Source: Sweltsa coloradensis
Lineage: Eukaryota; Arthropoda; Insecta; Plecoptera; Chloroperlidae
Length of the DNA stretch: 64,000 bases
Direction of reading: 5' to 3'
NCBI GenBank assembly: GCA_024449915.1
Contig: JAMZAV010000322.1
Coordinates: 347,966 to 411,965, forward strand
Shown one piece after another: positions 1-11,115 of the stretch (positions within the stretch are counted from its first letter, which is position 1; each line of letters opens with the position of its first letter). Made by a program: the position numbers and the translations under genes. The notes beneath the pieces are model-generated. The model worked only from the letters and a program-made list of their open reading frames with translations. It searched no databases and was not told the DNA's origin.

Positions 1-208
1 GTCTCCGTCTGTGTCATCATCCGTCCGTGTTGTCATTGTCGTCGCCGTCGGGGAGGTAGTCAAAGGGAAGGGGAAAGTTCCCTGACGACGACCCAGAGCT
101 CGCCATTAGTTTCAGGGAGAAGAACTCCCCTAATCACGGGCCAAACAACGAGGTGGTTGCGAGTTGGAATTTGATGGCCCTAATACTTATTAGCAATAAA
201 AATTCTAA
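1..208. other. unannotated flank
   Basis: Mixed-composition sequence with GTC/CGTC-rich simple sequence at its start. I see no coding exon or recognisable repeat in it. It ends where the first Helitron-like element begins. Confidence 0.5.
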
Positions 209-823
209 CTAGGAAAACGCTTAAGTCCCGCCGCGTTGTTGGATGAGCGTAATTGGTGCATTGAGCTGCCATGTGTTATGCGAATTTTCTGTTGTTCTGT
301 GGAAAAATCATTACTTAGTTGAATTTTTTTTTAATTTAATTAAATTAAATTAAATTAAATTAAAAATTAACTTTAATTTTTTAATTTATTAATCAGGTAT
401 TGTTAAAAAAAACGTAAAATTGCGATTTTTATAAGAAATTATTTCTCGATTGCGCTCAAATTTAACACTAATATATAAATTCATAAAATTAAGGTTCTGC
501 GAAAAAATCATTACAATCGGATAAAGCATGTAGGTGTTATAAGTCAAAGAATTTTTAAAAAAAAAGAAAAAAATCGTAAAATTGCGATTTTCATGAGAAA
601 TAATTTTCTGATTGCGCTCAAAAACGTGGCAGTTCTAAGTTCAGAGATTTTGAAGGCCTCCATAAAATTTCATCTCAATCGGAGTATCGGTTTAGCCGGA
701 ATCGTGCGGACAAACAGACAAAAATACAAAAAAAAAAAAAAAAAAAAAACATTCCGGATATTTTCTCCAGTGAAGTAGAATGGAATCTTCGCTTCGCTCG
801 CTACGCTCGCTACGCTCATCCAA
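209..823 (-). mobile_element. HINE/Helentron-like element, copy A
   Basis: A non-autonomous element lying in reverse. Its 3' end is the CTAG at 209-212 and its 5' end the TTGGATGAGCG (read on minus) ending at 823. Read 5' to 3' on the minus strand it starts TTGGATGAGCG followed by several GTAGCGAGC-type units. It ends with CGCTCATCCAA, then about 30 bp holding a small hairpin (AACGC...GCGTT), then TTCCTAG. This asymmetric inverted repeat plus 3' hairpin is the layout described for Helentrons and their non-autonomous derivatives (HINEs, DINE-1-like). Inside are one internal repeat unit of about 160 bp, an A-run, and an AAATT microsatellite near 342-366. It encodes no protein; the short open frame at 593-778 is non-coding repeat. 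Confidence 0.7.
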
Positions 824-1670
824 AAAGAAAAAATAAGATTTTTCATGACATGAGGCTACTTTGACCAATTTCATTCAAAATAAGCTTGTTGCTCAACAGG
901 AAAAACTCCCCTCCCCTGAAAATCATTTCCATTTCTGAGTGAGTATATAAAAGTCAGTGATACTAGCTTATTGCCCTATGCTTTTACGTAAAAATAGTAT
1001 TTGTGAAACTTGGAGAATCGCGTCGATAGAGCTCATTAACCAAAATAAAACTGGAAAAGTCCCCAAAAATTAATTGTCTGCTTCAGCCGTAATGGCTGAT
1101 CAAAGATGGCCGCCAGACCTCTATATGCATTCTTATGATCCATCTGTAGGGCCCATCTCTATTTGGCAGTTGGCAAATAGCTATTCGCTCGGCCAGGAAG
1201 AATCCAACGTTGGTATATAAAACTTTTCATTATTGTCATTAAAGCATACATAGACAGCTTACAGTACTGTCGTAAATTATCGATATTTCCCCGGAATCGG
1301 CCAAAAATCACGAACATGGTCAAAAAAATAAATTATTAGTGAGTGAGAGACCTGCACGCCGTGCACGGCACACAAACAGAATCAATGACACTGGCCACAG
1401 AATTTGAAAGGACCTCCATCGTATTCGCATCGATGGTGCGCATGTGAAGATAGTTTTATACGTGACATGTTGAAAGTATCGATCAATATAGAGCTACAAA
1501 GAGGAAAAGTTCAGTTCAAAACGGTTATCGTTTTAAAATTAGTTTGACCCTGTATGTAACGTATAATAACATTGACCTACAAGGTATCATAAGTAACAGA
1601 CAAATGAAAGGTACCAAGCAGTAAATTTAAATCCAAATTGAGCGACTATACTCTACGCAAAAATTACTAG
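824..1670. other. intergenic, nothing recognised
   Basis: About 850 bp of AT-rich sequence. I found no exon, no tRNA-like promoter and no repeat ends that I can support. Confidence 0.4.
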
Positions 1671-1822
1671 AAATATCGATCTTTGGTTGCATGGTTATCG
1701 CTCACTCGTCGGTTGCGTCGGGGCCTACAGGGTTGGCTTGGTCGCTTTGATTTAATGTCCCCCACTGAATATTAGTTATATGACTGAGTGGGTAGACTCT
1801 AAATACGAATTTATTTATTTTG
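1671..1822 (+). mobile_element. SINE 3' fragment (tRNA-Gly SINE family)
   Basis: Matches the 3' part of the SINEs at 25115 and 40441: it begins AAATATCGATCTTTGGTTG, continues through TCGCTCACTCGTCG and GTCCCCCACTGA, and ends with ACTGAGTGGGTAGACTC and a TTTATTTATTT tail. The tRNA head is absent, so this is a 5'-truncated copy, as expected for LINE-driven reverse transcription. A hAT element lies just downstream of its tail. Confidence 0.7.
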
Positions 1823-1853
1823 TTTAGTTTCCTTGACAAAAATAGCTTTTTAC

Positions 1854-2673
1854 CAGACCTGGGTAAGTTACTTTTGAAAAGTAATGAAATTACGTTACTC
1901 ATTACTTCAGCCAAAATGTAACTAAATTACTATTTAGTTACTTGTCCAAGAAAGTAATGAAATTACGTTACTTTTTATGAAAAAAAGTAGTGAAATTACT
2001 TTCAAAAATTTATTTTTTTTACTTTAAAATGTATCTGACGTGCGGACGAGTATGACGCAAGTGCTTTGTCTGCCGATGGCGGGTCTCAGACAGCGTGTTA
2101 TCCACGCCCACACTTTAAAACCAGCGGAGGCCTATCACAGAGATATTGTAGATTTCGACGTATAGATGTATAGTAAATTATTGATTATGCGGGTGACATC
2201 TATCGGCGAAATGTTGTAACTAGGCTACATTACAATGTAACAATTCGACTCTCGATTTATTTGACACAGACTTGAATGTTTGATGTCAAGTAGATAATTA
2301 CGTCGTCAACGGCACTCGTCATAGGCGGAAGTACCAAAAGTAAACATGGCTAGGTTCTGAAATAAAAATTCAGGACTCGAAATCTCTCGATCAGACCTAC
2401 GAAATGTTGGAAATGCTGCATGCACATTGTTCAAGCGGGCGATACGTAGAAAGGCAGCAGGCGCACTGGCCTAGTGACTGATATTTGATACACAAAGGCG
2501 CGGGCCGCGCGGCAAAAGTAACGCGTTACTAATGCCAAATTACAATGATAAAAGTAGTGAAATTACTCTTCCGTTACTTTAAGAAAATTGTAATTAAATT
2601 ACTGGCTCGTTACTGAAAAAAGTAATTTCGTTACAGTAACGCGTTACTTCCGTTACGTTACTACCCAGGTCTG
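1854..2673. mobile_element. hAT-type non-autonomous DNA transposon (820 bp)
   Basis: Terminal inverted repeats begin CAGACCTGGGTAA on the left and end TTACTACCCAGGTCTG on the right. The element is flanked by a perfect 8-bp target-site duplication, ctttttac, at 1846-1853 and 2674-2681. An 8-bp duplication with CAG-type ends is diagnostic for hAT. Subterminal regions are rich in GTTAC/GTAAC repeats, probable transposase-binding motifs. No transposase frame is present, so it must depend on an autonomous relative elsewhere. Confidence 0.9.
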
Positions 2674-2952
2674 CTTTTTACGACAAGCGCCACGAAAACA
2701 CACGAAAGGAAAATCTCAGGAAACGAAATTAATGTTGTGTGTGAAAATGAGAATATTTACACCCTTGGTGTATATTATTATGTATTATTATTTGTTACTT
2801 ACCTAGGTACATCATGACTCTAGCGTTGAGATTCAAAATTCCTACTGGCAGATCTCCATCAATGTCACGATTTGATACCTTCATAAACCTAAATAAAGCT
2901 TTAAGTTCGGCTGTAACTCTCCCCATGCTAGCTCTCGTATCCCTACTCATAT

Positions 2953-3238
2953 TCACTGCTCGTGCTTGGTACTGCTCACTGCTCGTGCATCCTACTGCTC
3001 ACTGCTCGTGCTTACTACTGCTCACTGCTCGTGCTTACTACTGCTCACTGCTCGTGCTTACTACTGCTCACTGCTCGTGCTTACTACTGCTCACTGCTCG
3101 TGCTTACTACTGCTCACTGCTCGTGCTTACTACTGCTCACTGCTCGTGCTTACTACTGCTCACTGCTCGTGCTTACTACTGCTCACTGCTCGTGCTTCTA
3201 CTGCTCACTGCTCGTGCTTTCTACTGCTCACTGTTCGT
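2953..3238. repeat. 23-bp minisatellite
   Basis: About twelve head-to-tail copies of a 23-bp unit of the form CTACTGCTCACTGCTCGTGC plus TTA, very uniform in the middle and diverging at both edges. The unit length is not a multiple of three and contains no stop, so all three forward frames are open and read the same Leu/Thr/Ala/Cys-rich repeat. Those frames (2814-3330) are artefacts, not genes. Confidence 0.95.
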
Positions 3239-3240
3239 GT

Positions 3241-5319
3241 CTCGCTCGTAAGTCGGCGAGTGCGAGTCTGTACTTCAAACACAGGGAATTGGTGATATGT
3301 TACAAAACTGTATCCATAGCAACAAGTTAACTATACGCACATAATTTATTCATCTCGATTCTCCGTATCATAGCATGAATCCTAAACTATGTTTTGTAAC
3401 TGTAGGCGTGTTTAGTCGGTCTTGCTATTCTATAATTCAAATACAAAAGGGAATCATACTCTGCATAGACAAAAGCACAACAACGTCTCTTTTTTTTAAA
3501 AAAATATTATATTTTGTTCATGAATTCAATAACTTGGGAGGAAGGATTGTCCAAATACGCTGTATATTTGAATAATTCCCAGGTTTCGAATACGTTTCCA
3601 TGCGTCCTATAGTCATATTTGAATTCCTTCCAAATTACCCTAAAAACATATCCCTACTTAGGTCCACACCTTATACTAACTAACCCCCTCACAACATACG
3701 CACTAGATTCCTCGTTGAAGAGGTTCCTTGCGTGTTAATTATGGGACAAAGCGTCATTAGCTGGCGTGTACTCTACAGCGGGCATTCTTAGGAAAAATGT
3801 CTGTTTAACCGAGTTGAGACTAAAATAGTATTGTATATTAAAACAATTATTATAGCTTTATTTTAATACTCTTGGGACCAGACTATTTTTAATTCTCCCT
3901 AACTGCAACACCGTTTTAACCCACTCAGTCACAAATCAGTAACAGAAAACAGTGACCATCGTGGTAGGTAATCAAATTAGTATTGCTGCCAGTCCCAGTA
4001 ATATACGGATAACGCCAGAACTCTGCAGGAAGCAGCCGAATGACTGGGCCTACGGTACATTGCCGATGGTGGGATGGGAACCCAACCCACGTCCGAGCGA
4101 ATCAAAGTGGGGCACTAAATAGAGTTTGTACATAATTGGTACTCGGTAGGAAATCAATAACCAATTTACGGGAAAACAATTAGGACTTAGCAATGATGTC
4201 GCCATCTTGTTATTTGTATGCATAGGGCACTTAACAATAATAGTATGTTGTTAGTAGTCCGATGGCCACGACCCAAATACAGTTGAAAATACATTAAATG
4301 GGTAAAATGTTTGGGAAGATCGGGGCTGGATTGTTACACGAATTATGTTCCATTTTTCAAATACATTTTTAGAAAGGGGGATTACGATATCTAGAAAATA
4401 ATATTTACATATACATATTAACTATCAAATAAATAGGCCTGCCACGTTTTACATTATTGAGTAATAAAATTAATAGTTAGCAATTGCTTCTTAAATAAGT
4501 AAACACAGTCAACAAACCCATCTGATTAATATTGATAACTTCTAGAACTGACTATGTTGACTATAGCCTATACTTCCGAGATAATTTGTCAATCGATGCA
4601 ATGACTAGCCCCGTGTACAAAGAGCCCCGGCCTCCCCTACTGCACGCAAGAAACAGCAGCATGCCTAATACCCATCAATAGACGATGAGAATAATTCAAT
4701 GTATTTAAAATAATTGGTGCTACAACAAATTATATATGCCCTACTTAAGTGCCGGAACATGAAATAGTTTTTTGCATTAATAATATTTTAATACTGAAAC
4801 ATGAAATACATTTTCGAATCTTGAAATATATATATTATATATATATATATATTATATATATATATATAATATTTATATATTTTTATATTTATATATATAT
4901 ATATATATTTATTTAGATATCTAAAGTTTGATAAAATAATCCACACTGTAGACTGAAGAGTATGAAATGTTTGTTGCAAATCAATATCACAATAGTAGGC
5001 CTACAGGTTAAAGGTTTGCATTACATCAAGCCAATAGAAATAATATTCGTTGGTAAGTGAACGCAAATTATAAAGCTAATGTTTGTTTATTAATGCGGGA
5101 GAACAGGTACTAATGTATACTATAGTTATCAGTTAATAATAACATAAGGGTTATCAACCATAAGGTTATCATAACCAATAAGGTTATCAATGTGGGATGT
5201 CTTATTTATGAAATTGGGCCAATTGGTAAATAGTTTGAAATGTAGCTTTTACAGTTTAGTGAGAGCTGTTAATGGAAAAATATTGCAAATAGCGCGAAAT
5301 TTGCTATGGGGGTAAATAA
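3241..5319. other. intergenic, mostly featureless
   Basis: AT-rich sequence without recognisable exons. It includes the (AT)n tract listed separately. The short open frame at 4788-4979 on the minus strand is only the AT repeat. Confidence 0.4.
4826..4917. repeat. (AT)n microsatellite
   Basis: An interrupted run of alternating A and T, self-complementary and able to form cruciforms. Confidence 0.95.
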
Positions 5320-5452
5320 AAAATATATAAAAAATAAAAATCCGCCGGGAGGTGAGCGATACCTCACCTCAACACCCCCTAAATCAACCCCTAAAATTGG
5401 AATAATTCATAGCTCAAACCTAAAATATTATTTCTATTCAAACTAGGAAGCT
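5320..5452. repeat. single unit of the GGGAGG repeat seen at 8 kb
   Basis: Contains AATCCGCCGGGAGGTGAGCG followed by a CACCCC-rich stretch. It matches the units that form the tandem array at 7971-8800, and directly abuts HINE copy B. Confidence 0.5.
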
Positions 5453-6648
5453 TCGCAGACGCTTTTTCAGGCGCGTTGTTGGATGAGCGTATTGTTTTTA
5501 AACGTAAAAAAGCGTAAAATTGCGATTTTCATGAGAAATAATTTTTCGATTACGCTCAAATTTCTCACGAATATATTAATTCATAAAATTAAGGTTCTGT
5601 GAAAAAATCATTACAATCGGATAAAGCATGTCGGTGTTATAAGTCGAAGAAATTTAAAAAATCGAAAAAATTGAAAAATTGGGATTATCATGAGAAATAA
5701 TTTTTCGATTCCGCTCAAATTTCACATGAATATATCAATTCACAAAATTAAGGTTCTGTATAAAAATAATTACAATCGGGTAAAGCATGTAGTTGTTATA
5801 AGCAGAAGAAATTAAAAAAATCAAAAGAAAACGTAAAACTGCGATTTTCTTGAGAAATAATTTTTCGATAACGCTCAAATTTCATATTAATTCATATAAT
5901 AAAGGTTCTGTGTGAAAATCATTACAATCGGAGAAAGCATGTAGGCAGGGTGCGAATTGACGGGGGGAGGTGGGGGGGATTTACCCCCCTCTGGTAATTT
6001 CATCCCTGGCTCTGTTTTACTGAAAGGTATCCTTGCCGGGGATGGCTAAATCCCCACCTCTGGATTCCCATTTGATCTCATAACATATCAAATGACTTTA
6101 TCTCGTAATGTTAATAAATAATGCGTCAATTTACACATATTCCTTTCAAAATAATACCTCAGATCGCTTCTACTAATACCATCTTGAGGGCAATAATACC
6201 CCCAAATTTTTCCTCAGTTCACTTCTAAGGCCATCTCGAGGGCAATAATACCCCAAAAAAATTTCGCCTCCGGCTTCGCCCCAGACCCCGGTTTGCCAAC
6301 GAAAATACTATTCTAAGCCAAGCCACCCCCCCCCCCCTATGCAAAGTCGTTAATTCGCACCCTGCATGTAGGTGATATAAGTCAAAGAATTTGTTTAAAA
6401 ATCGAAAAAATCGAAAAATTGCGATTTTTATGAGAAATAATTTTTCGATTGCGCTCAAAAACGTGGCAGTTCTAAGTTCAGAAATTTCGAAAGCCTCCAG
6501 AAAATTTCATCGCAATTTGAGTATCGGTTTAGCCGGAATCGTGTTAACAAACACACAAAAATACAAAAAAAAAGGAAAAAAAACATTCCTGATTTTGTCT
6601 CCAGTGTAGTGAAATTGAATCTTCGCTTCGCTCGCTACGCTCATCCAA
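5453..6648 (-). mobile_element. HINE/Helentron-like element, copy B, interrupted by a hAT element
   Basis: Same family as copy A. The CTAG 3' end is at 5453-5456 and the 5' tip ends at 6648 with CGCTCATCCAA on the plus strand. It carries about three internal repeats of roughly 160 bp (starting near 5508, 5670 and 5820), each with the motif TTAAGGTTCTG and AAAGCATGTAG. Copy A has one, so copy number varies between family members. The third repeat is split by a hAT insertion at 5946-6364, so net length is about 770 bp. The 3' tip reads differently from copy A (AGGAAGCTTCGCAGACGC) but resembles copy D. Confidence 0.7.
5946..6364. mobile_element. hAT-type MITE (419 bp) inside HINE copy B
   Basis: Ends CAGGGTGCGAATT on the left and AATTCGCACCCTG on the right, flanked by a perfect 8-bp duplication catgtagg (5938-5945 and 6365-6372). 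The target is a known repeat unit of the host HINE, so the empty site can be read from neighbouring units. There is no coding capacity. A second, older copy lies in reverse at 27529-27946. Confidence 0.92.
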
Positions 6649-6797
6649 TAAGTAATAAAAATTTTGTTTCAACATGTTTTCATCCAATCGACCCACTCTC
6701 ATTTCCTCAGCCACATTTGTTCAACCTCTACCCCAAATAATGTAAATAATTTTTACCTTGCATTCTAGCACTCACCAGCGAGGACCATAGTGATTTA

Positions 6798-7970
6798 CTA
6801 TAGGAAAACGCTAAAGTCCCGTCGCGTTGTTGAGCGAGCACCGGTAGTGCAACACGACCCGAGTACGACATCCCCATAATGTTACATACCGGTACCAATA
6901 ATTGGATGAGCGTAGCGAGCGTAGCGAGCGAAGCGAAGATTCCATTTCACTACACTGGAGAAAAAAATCCGGAATGTTTTTTTTTTTTTTTTTTTTTTTT
7001 TTTTTCTTTCTGTATTTTTGTGTGTTTGTTAACACGATTCCGGCTAAACCGATACTCCGATTGCAATGAAATTTTATGGAGACCTTCGAAATCTCTGAAC
7101 TTAGAACTGCCACGTTTTTGAGCGCAATCGGGAAATTTTTTCTCATAAAAAACGCAATTTTACGATTTTTTTCGATTTTTAAAAAATTTCTTCGACTTAT
7201 AACACCTACATGCTTTATCCGATTGTAATGATTTTTTTACAGAACCTTAATTTTATGAATTAAGATATTTGTGTGAAATTTGAGCGTAATCGAAAAATTA
7301 TTTCTCATGAAAATCAAAATTTTACGGGTTTTTTTCTTTTCTAAAACAATTCTTTGACTTATAACACCTACATGCTTTATCTTATTGTAATGATTTTTTC
7401 ACAGAACCTTAATTTCGTGAATTAATATATTCGTGTTAAATTTGAGCGCAATCGAATAATTATTTCTTATACAAATTGCAATTTTACGATTTTTTTCTTT
7501 TTAAAAAATTACGATTAATTAAAAAATTAAGTTAATTTTTTATTTTATTTAAGTTAAATTTTTATTTAATTTAATTTAATTTAAAAAAATCTTCGATTAA
7601 GTAATGATTTTTTCACAGAACAACAGAAAATCCGCGTAACACATGGCATCTCAATGCACCATATACGCTCATCCAACAACGCGGCGGGACTTAAGCGTTT
7701 TCCTAGTAGTCTTTAAGGTCTTGACCGATTTAGCTGAAAATTTGTAAAATAGGAGAGAACGTTGTACTTATTGACCCTGCAAAACTTCATAACGATCTGA
7801 ACATTTTTATTTTTTTAATTTTTTATAACCAACGATCGGATTTTGTTCAAAAACTGCACAGCAACCAAATTTCAGGTCGATCAGAGAAACAATGCGACCT
7901 GTACCGAAGCAGTAACAGAAAAAAACCCAGACATTCGAGCCATAAGAGTCAAGTGGAGACGCTCGCTCAA
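6798..7970 (-). mobile_element. second Helitron-like subfamily, copy E' (split by copy C)
   Basis: Two segments, 6798-6901 and 7707-7970, together match the uninterrupted copy E at 43596-44001 in reverse. The 3' end is at 6798 (CTATAGGAAAACGC on plus) and the 5' tip TTGAGCGAGCG is read on minus from 7970. Its inverted repeat (TTGAGCGAGC with GCTCGCTCAA just inside the hairpin) differs from that of copies A-D, while the terminal hairpin and GCGTTTTCC end are shared. Copy C is inserted in the middle. Confidence 0.7.
6902..7706 (+). mobile_element. HINE/Helentron-like element, copy C, nested in E'
   Basis: Full-length plus-orientation copy. It starts TTGGATGAGCG followed by GTAGCGAGC units, has a long T-run near 6979-7005, about three internal repeats of roughly 160 bp, AT-rich AAATT-type sequence near 7568, then CGCTCATCCAA, the AACGC...GCGTT hairpin and CTAG at 7703-7706. 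Comparison with copy E shows the interrupted host sequence on either side. The insertion point is A (left) and T (right), with no clear target duplication, as expected for Helitron-like rolling-circle elements. Confidence 0.75.
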
Positions 7971-8800
7971 TCAGCATGAAATTTGGCATGGAGGTACTAT
8001 ACATAAAGTCTGAAAAATAGTAATCCGCCGGGAGGCAAGCGATATTTCAACCTGTCCCCCCCCCCCCCCCCCCAACTATGGGGAAAACGTTAGGTCGTAT
8101 TTTATACATTTTAAATATATCAATTACTGATTAAAATTATGTGTCAATGTCAATCAATCAACAAAACATACATTCCAAAACCCCGATTTTTTCACCCCAC
8201 CCCCAATAATTATACTTTTAGTGACAAACACTGTAAAATAATTTAATTTTAGCAATTTAGCATGTAAGTAGATAACAATATTGGAATTAATATTCCGCTG
8301 GGAGGCAAACGATATTTCACCCCTAGTGATAAAACTATTTTTTAAACATGGTTCGGTCCAATCTACCTAGTATCCCTTCCACAATCACGTTATTTCCACC
8401 CCCACCCCTAATAGCAAATTTTCTTCACTTGCACTTAATAGTGAGTTTTGAGTTTCCAGCATGAAATTTGTCATGGAGGTATATATTAATATCAAAATTA
8501 ATATTCCGTTGGGAGGCAAGCGATTTTCACCCCTATTGTTCCCTTCTACTCTTAATATTGGAATGGGTACTGGATCGTATTCTAAACATTGTGATTATTG
8601 TAATTATTCAATAAAATTATTGTTAACATATTTCATTCCAATCAACCTAATCTTCTCCCTTTCACAACCATGTTTTTCCACCACAACCCCTTAAAAGTGA
8701 ATTTTCTTGACTATCACTTAATAGTGAGTTACCCGCATGAAATTTCGAATGGTAGTATAATTAATAGTCTACGGGGAGGCAAGCGATATTTTACCCCTAA
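7971..8800. repeat. diverged tandem array, units about 215-270 bp
   Basis: Four units recognised by the recurring core CCGCYGGGAGGCAAGCGAT followed by TTTCACCCCT, near 8022, 8290, 8503 and 8768. Each is preceded by a version of AGCATGAAATTTGGCATGG and a short gap. Spacing and sequence are degenerate. The array begins exactly at the 5' tip of copy E'. It contains C-runs (8056-8073). No protein is encoded. Confidence 0.65.
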
Positions 8801-8849
8801 CACTCACCAAAATATAACTATAGGTATATATTGGAATTAGGACAGTATT

Positions 8850-9012
8850 GAAGGGTTGTCCGAGGGCTACTCAATCCCTCGCATTCGCCTTACGACTGAG
8901 GAAAACCTCGGAAAAATCTTCAGTCAGGATTGCCGATCTCGACGGGATTTGAACTCGGGACCTCCCGAATCAGAGTCGCGTGCTCAACTTTCGAGCCAAC
9001 ACTGTCGGTACA
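8850..9012 (-). mobile_element. tRNA-derived SINE (reverse)
   Basis: On the minus strand a tRNA-like head (TTGGCTCGAAAGTTGAGCAC, then the B-box-like GAGTTCAAATCCC) is followed by a body with TTTTTCCGAGGTTTTCC and GCGAATGCGAGGGATT. The body sequence is typical of SINEs that are widespread in insects. A second copy is at 55485-55617. Confidence 0.7.
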
Positions 9013-11115
9013 CATAGAAAGTGCTTCGCTCGCTAAAATAGATGGAAGGTTTAAACCGTACCACAACAATTGCCTGCGTTCTATAACACACAGACTCTTC
9101 AGAGCTCTCGTTGCGACCTAGGATACATGGAAGTGCGGGAGTTAAACACGTTGAATGCCTCAGTCTACACAATCCGGCACCTCCACCTCCACCAAACATA
9201 AGACGATCGGTCATTATTATGAAATCTCATTGCTGGATACTACCCAATCACGACATGCTAACAGATTATACACAATACTAGTCAAGAGTCAACATAATCT
9301 CAAATGCAAGGGTGGACAAATCACGAGAAGAATGTAAATTTGTATCTACCACTTCATTTCGGGATTTGACGGTCTTCAGCAATGAATTACTAGCGCAGCT
9401 TAGTGTGGTATCATCTCTCCTGTACACATCACTTAGGCAACTCCGTTGCATCATTTATCACAAAGTATTAATCAGCATTTATGGAAACTCGTTTAATTGA
9501 TGGTAGGCCTATGTAGATGAAGAGGTGACGGAGAGAACAAGACACAAAACAACATGAATGAACATGAACAACATGCGTTGTAGATGGCCTCATACCATGT
9601 CTAATACATTAAAGGTCAAAATGTCATGGCATGTCTGTTCCTCCCTACACTGCAGTCGGATAAGTGATCAGCCATATTACAGGTTGCACTATGTACATCA
9701 ACCTGAAACGAAACTATGCCAGAACAGTACACACTGGTTAATATGCAAATTGATTGTTATGTTCAGTGATGATGTTACTTAGCACCACCCCAGTCGTAAC
9801 GTTACATATATCAATACTAGGCCCTATATGTAACTGTAATGTTAGGCAGCACCGCCCAGCGGGATTATTGGGTAGGGGCTTTAGTACCACCCTATTTTAT
9901 GGAATAGGGGTGGGGGAAAAGTGCCCACATTAAATAATAAAAAATATTTATTATCTTTAAAAAGTTATTTATTGAAAGTTGTTTAAGATATTATATATAT
10001 TATTATATTATGTTGTCCTCCTTTGAAAATCAGTCTTATAACTGAATAGGATAGAAGTCAAAATAAAATAAAATAAAATAAAAAAATAATAAAAAAAATA
10101 ATGCAATATTAAAATTAATTAACACGCTTGTTAAAATATTAAATTATATAACTTACCAATGTGTTTACATAAAATATATTTATATTTTGTAGATTCAATG
10201 AGAAAAATACACTTCACATAAATCAAAAATTTATCATTTCAGCCCGGTAGTCTAACAAATTTTTTTCGCTTCGCGAATTTGCCTCCGGCGGCCACGGGGA
10301 ATGTGTGGTGTTCCGTGTTTCTCATTGAGGACTAGGAAGGTGCCCCCCACCCCTATTTTCTATCCTGTGACGCCATGGGCCTGGGTCCTTGGTTAAGATT
10401 TAGGCTTCGAGCTGGAGATGCATAACAATAACAACCAGACAGAATCAATGCTACGAATACATTTGTGATACATTACTAAGTAATCTACTCCTGAACCTCT
10501 GTTGTTCTTGCATGCAATGCAATAACATTATTAATTTAATAGATTACTTATCTTATCAGAGACCGCATAATTGCATTACTATTCCCCTATGACAAAGTAA
10601 CTTAGGAATCTTCACCTAAGTTTACTTTTAAAGCATTTTATAACAATTTGAATAGTGGTGTAGCCCATTCACAATTCATTGAAAACAATTACAAAGCTAT
10701 ACGCGTAAAAGAAAAAGTTTAAAGTGTAGCTAATTGAATGAATGATATTGATAGTTGACAGATTATACAATACAACAGTCCAAAGAATACAATGTCATTC
10801 AGCAACACGTTATTTCGTGAGCTGTCCGTCGCATGTCTGTATGAAAGAGATAATCACGTGATTACCACACCGACTAGCCAGAGGTGACCTCTATGTAGTA
10901 GGTAGGGGAGTGCAGCCTGCAGACTGGAAGATAACAGATGCAGCGGCGACTAGACTAGCTTATCGGAGGTTTTCAATATCAGGGTCGCAGAAGAGAAGTG
11001 GTAATTCCTTCTGATCAGTTCAGCTTGAAAGAATGGTGACGTCAAGAGTGTGTCAACTCACATGTCACTGAAAAATAAAATTAACACTAGAAAAATATAT
11101 CAATGAATTCTTACA
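9013..11115. other. intergenic, nothing coding recognised
   Basis: About 2.1 kb. It holds an (AAAAT)n tract near 10061-10085 and a weak inverted pair (ATAGGGGTGGGGG near 9904 and its complement near 10345), too short to call an element. Short open frames here lack codon bias or domain similarity that I can see. Confidence 0.4.

Noticed and set aside
593..874. Short open frames in HINE copy A, with similar ones near 6391, 6811 and 43360
   Set aside because: The same non-coding 5' region of the Helitron-like family, read through in copies of both orientations; homopolymer runs give Lys/Phe tracts.
2814..3330. Three overlapping open frames of 109-145 codons
   Set aside because: They are the 23-bp minisatellite read in three frames; no domain, and the unit is not a codon multiple.
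9899..10362. Inverted ATAGGGGTGGGGG pair as a possible MITE
   Set aside because: Only about 13-18 bp of low-complexity G/C sequence pair, and flanks show no target-site duplication.
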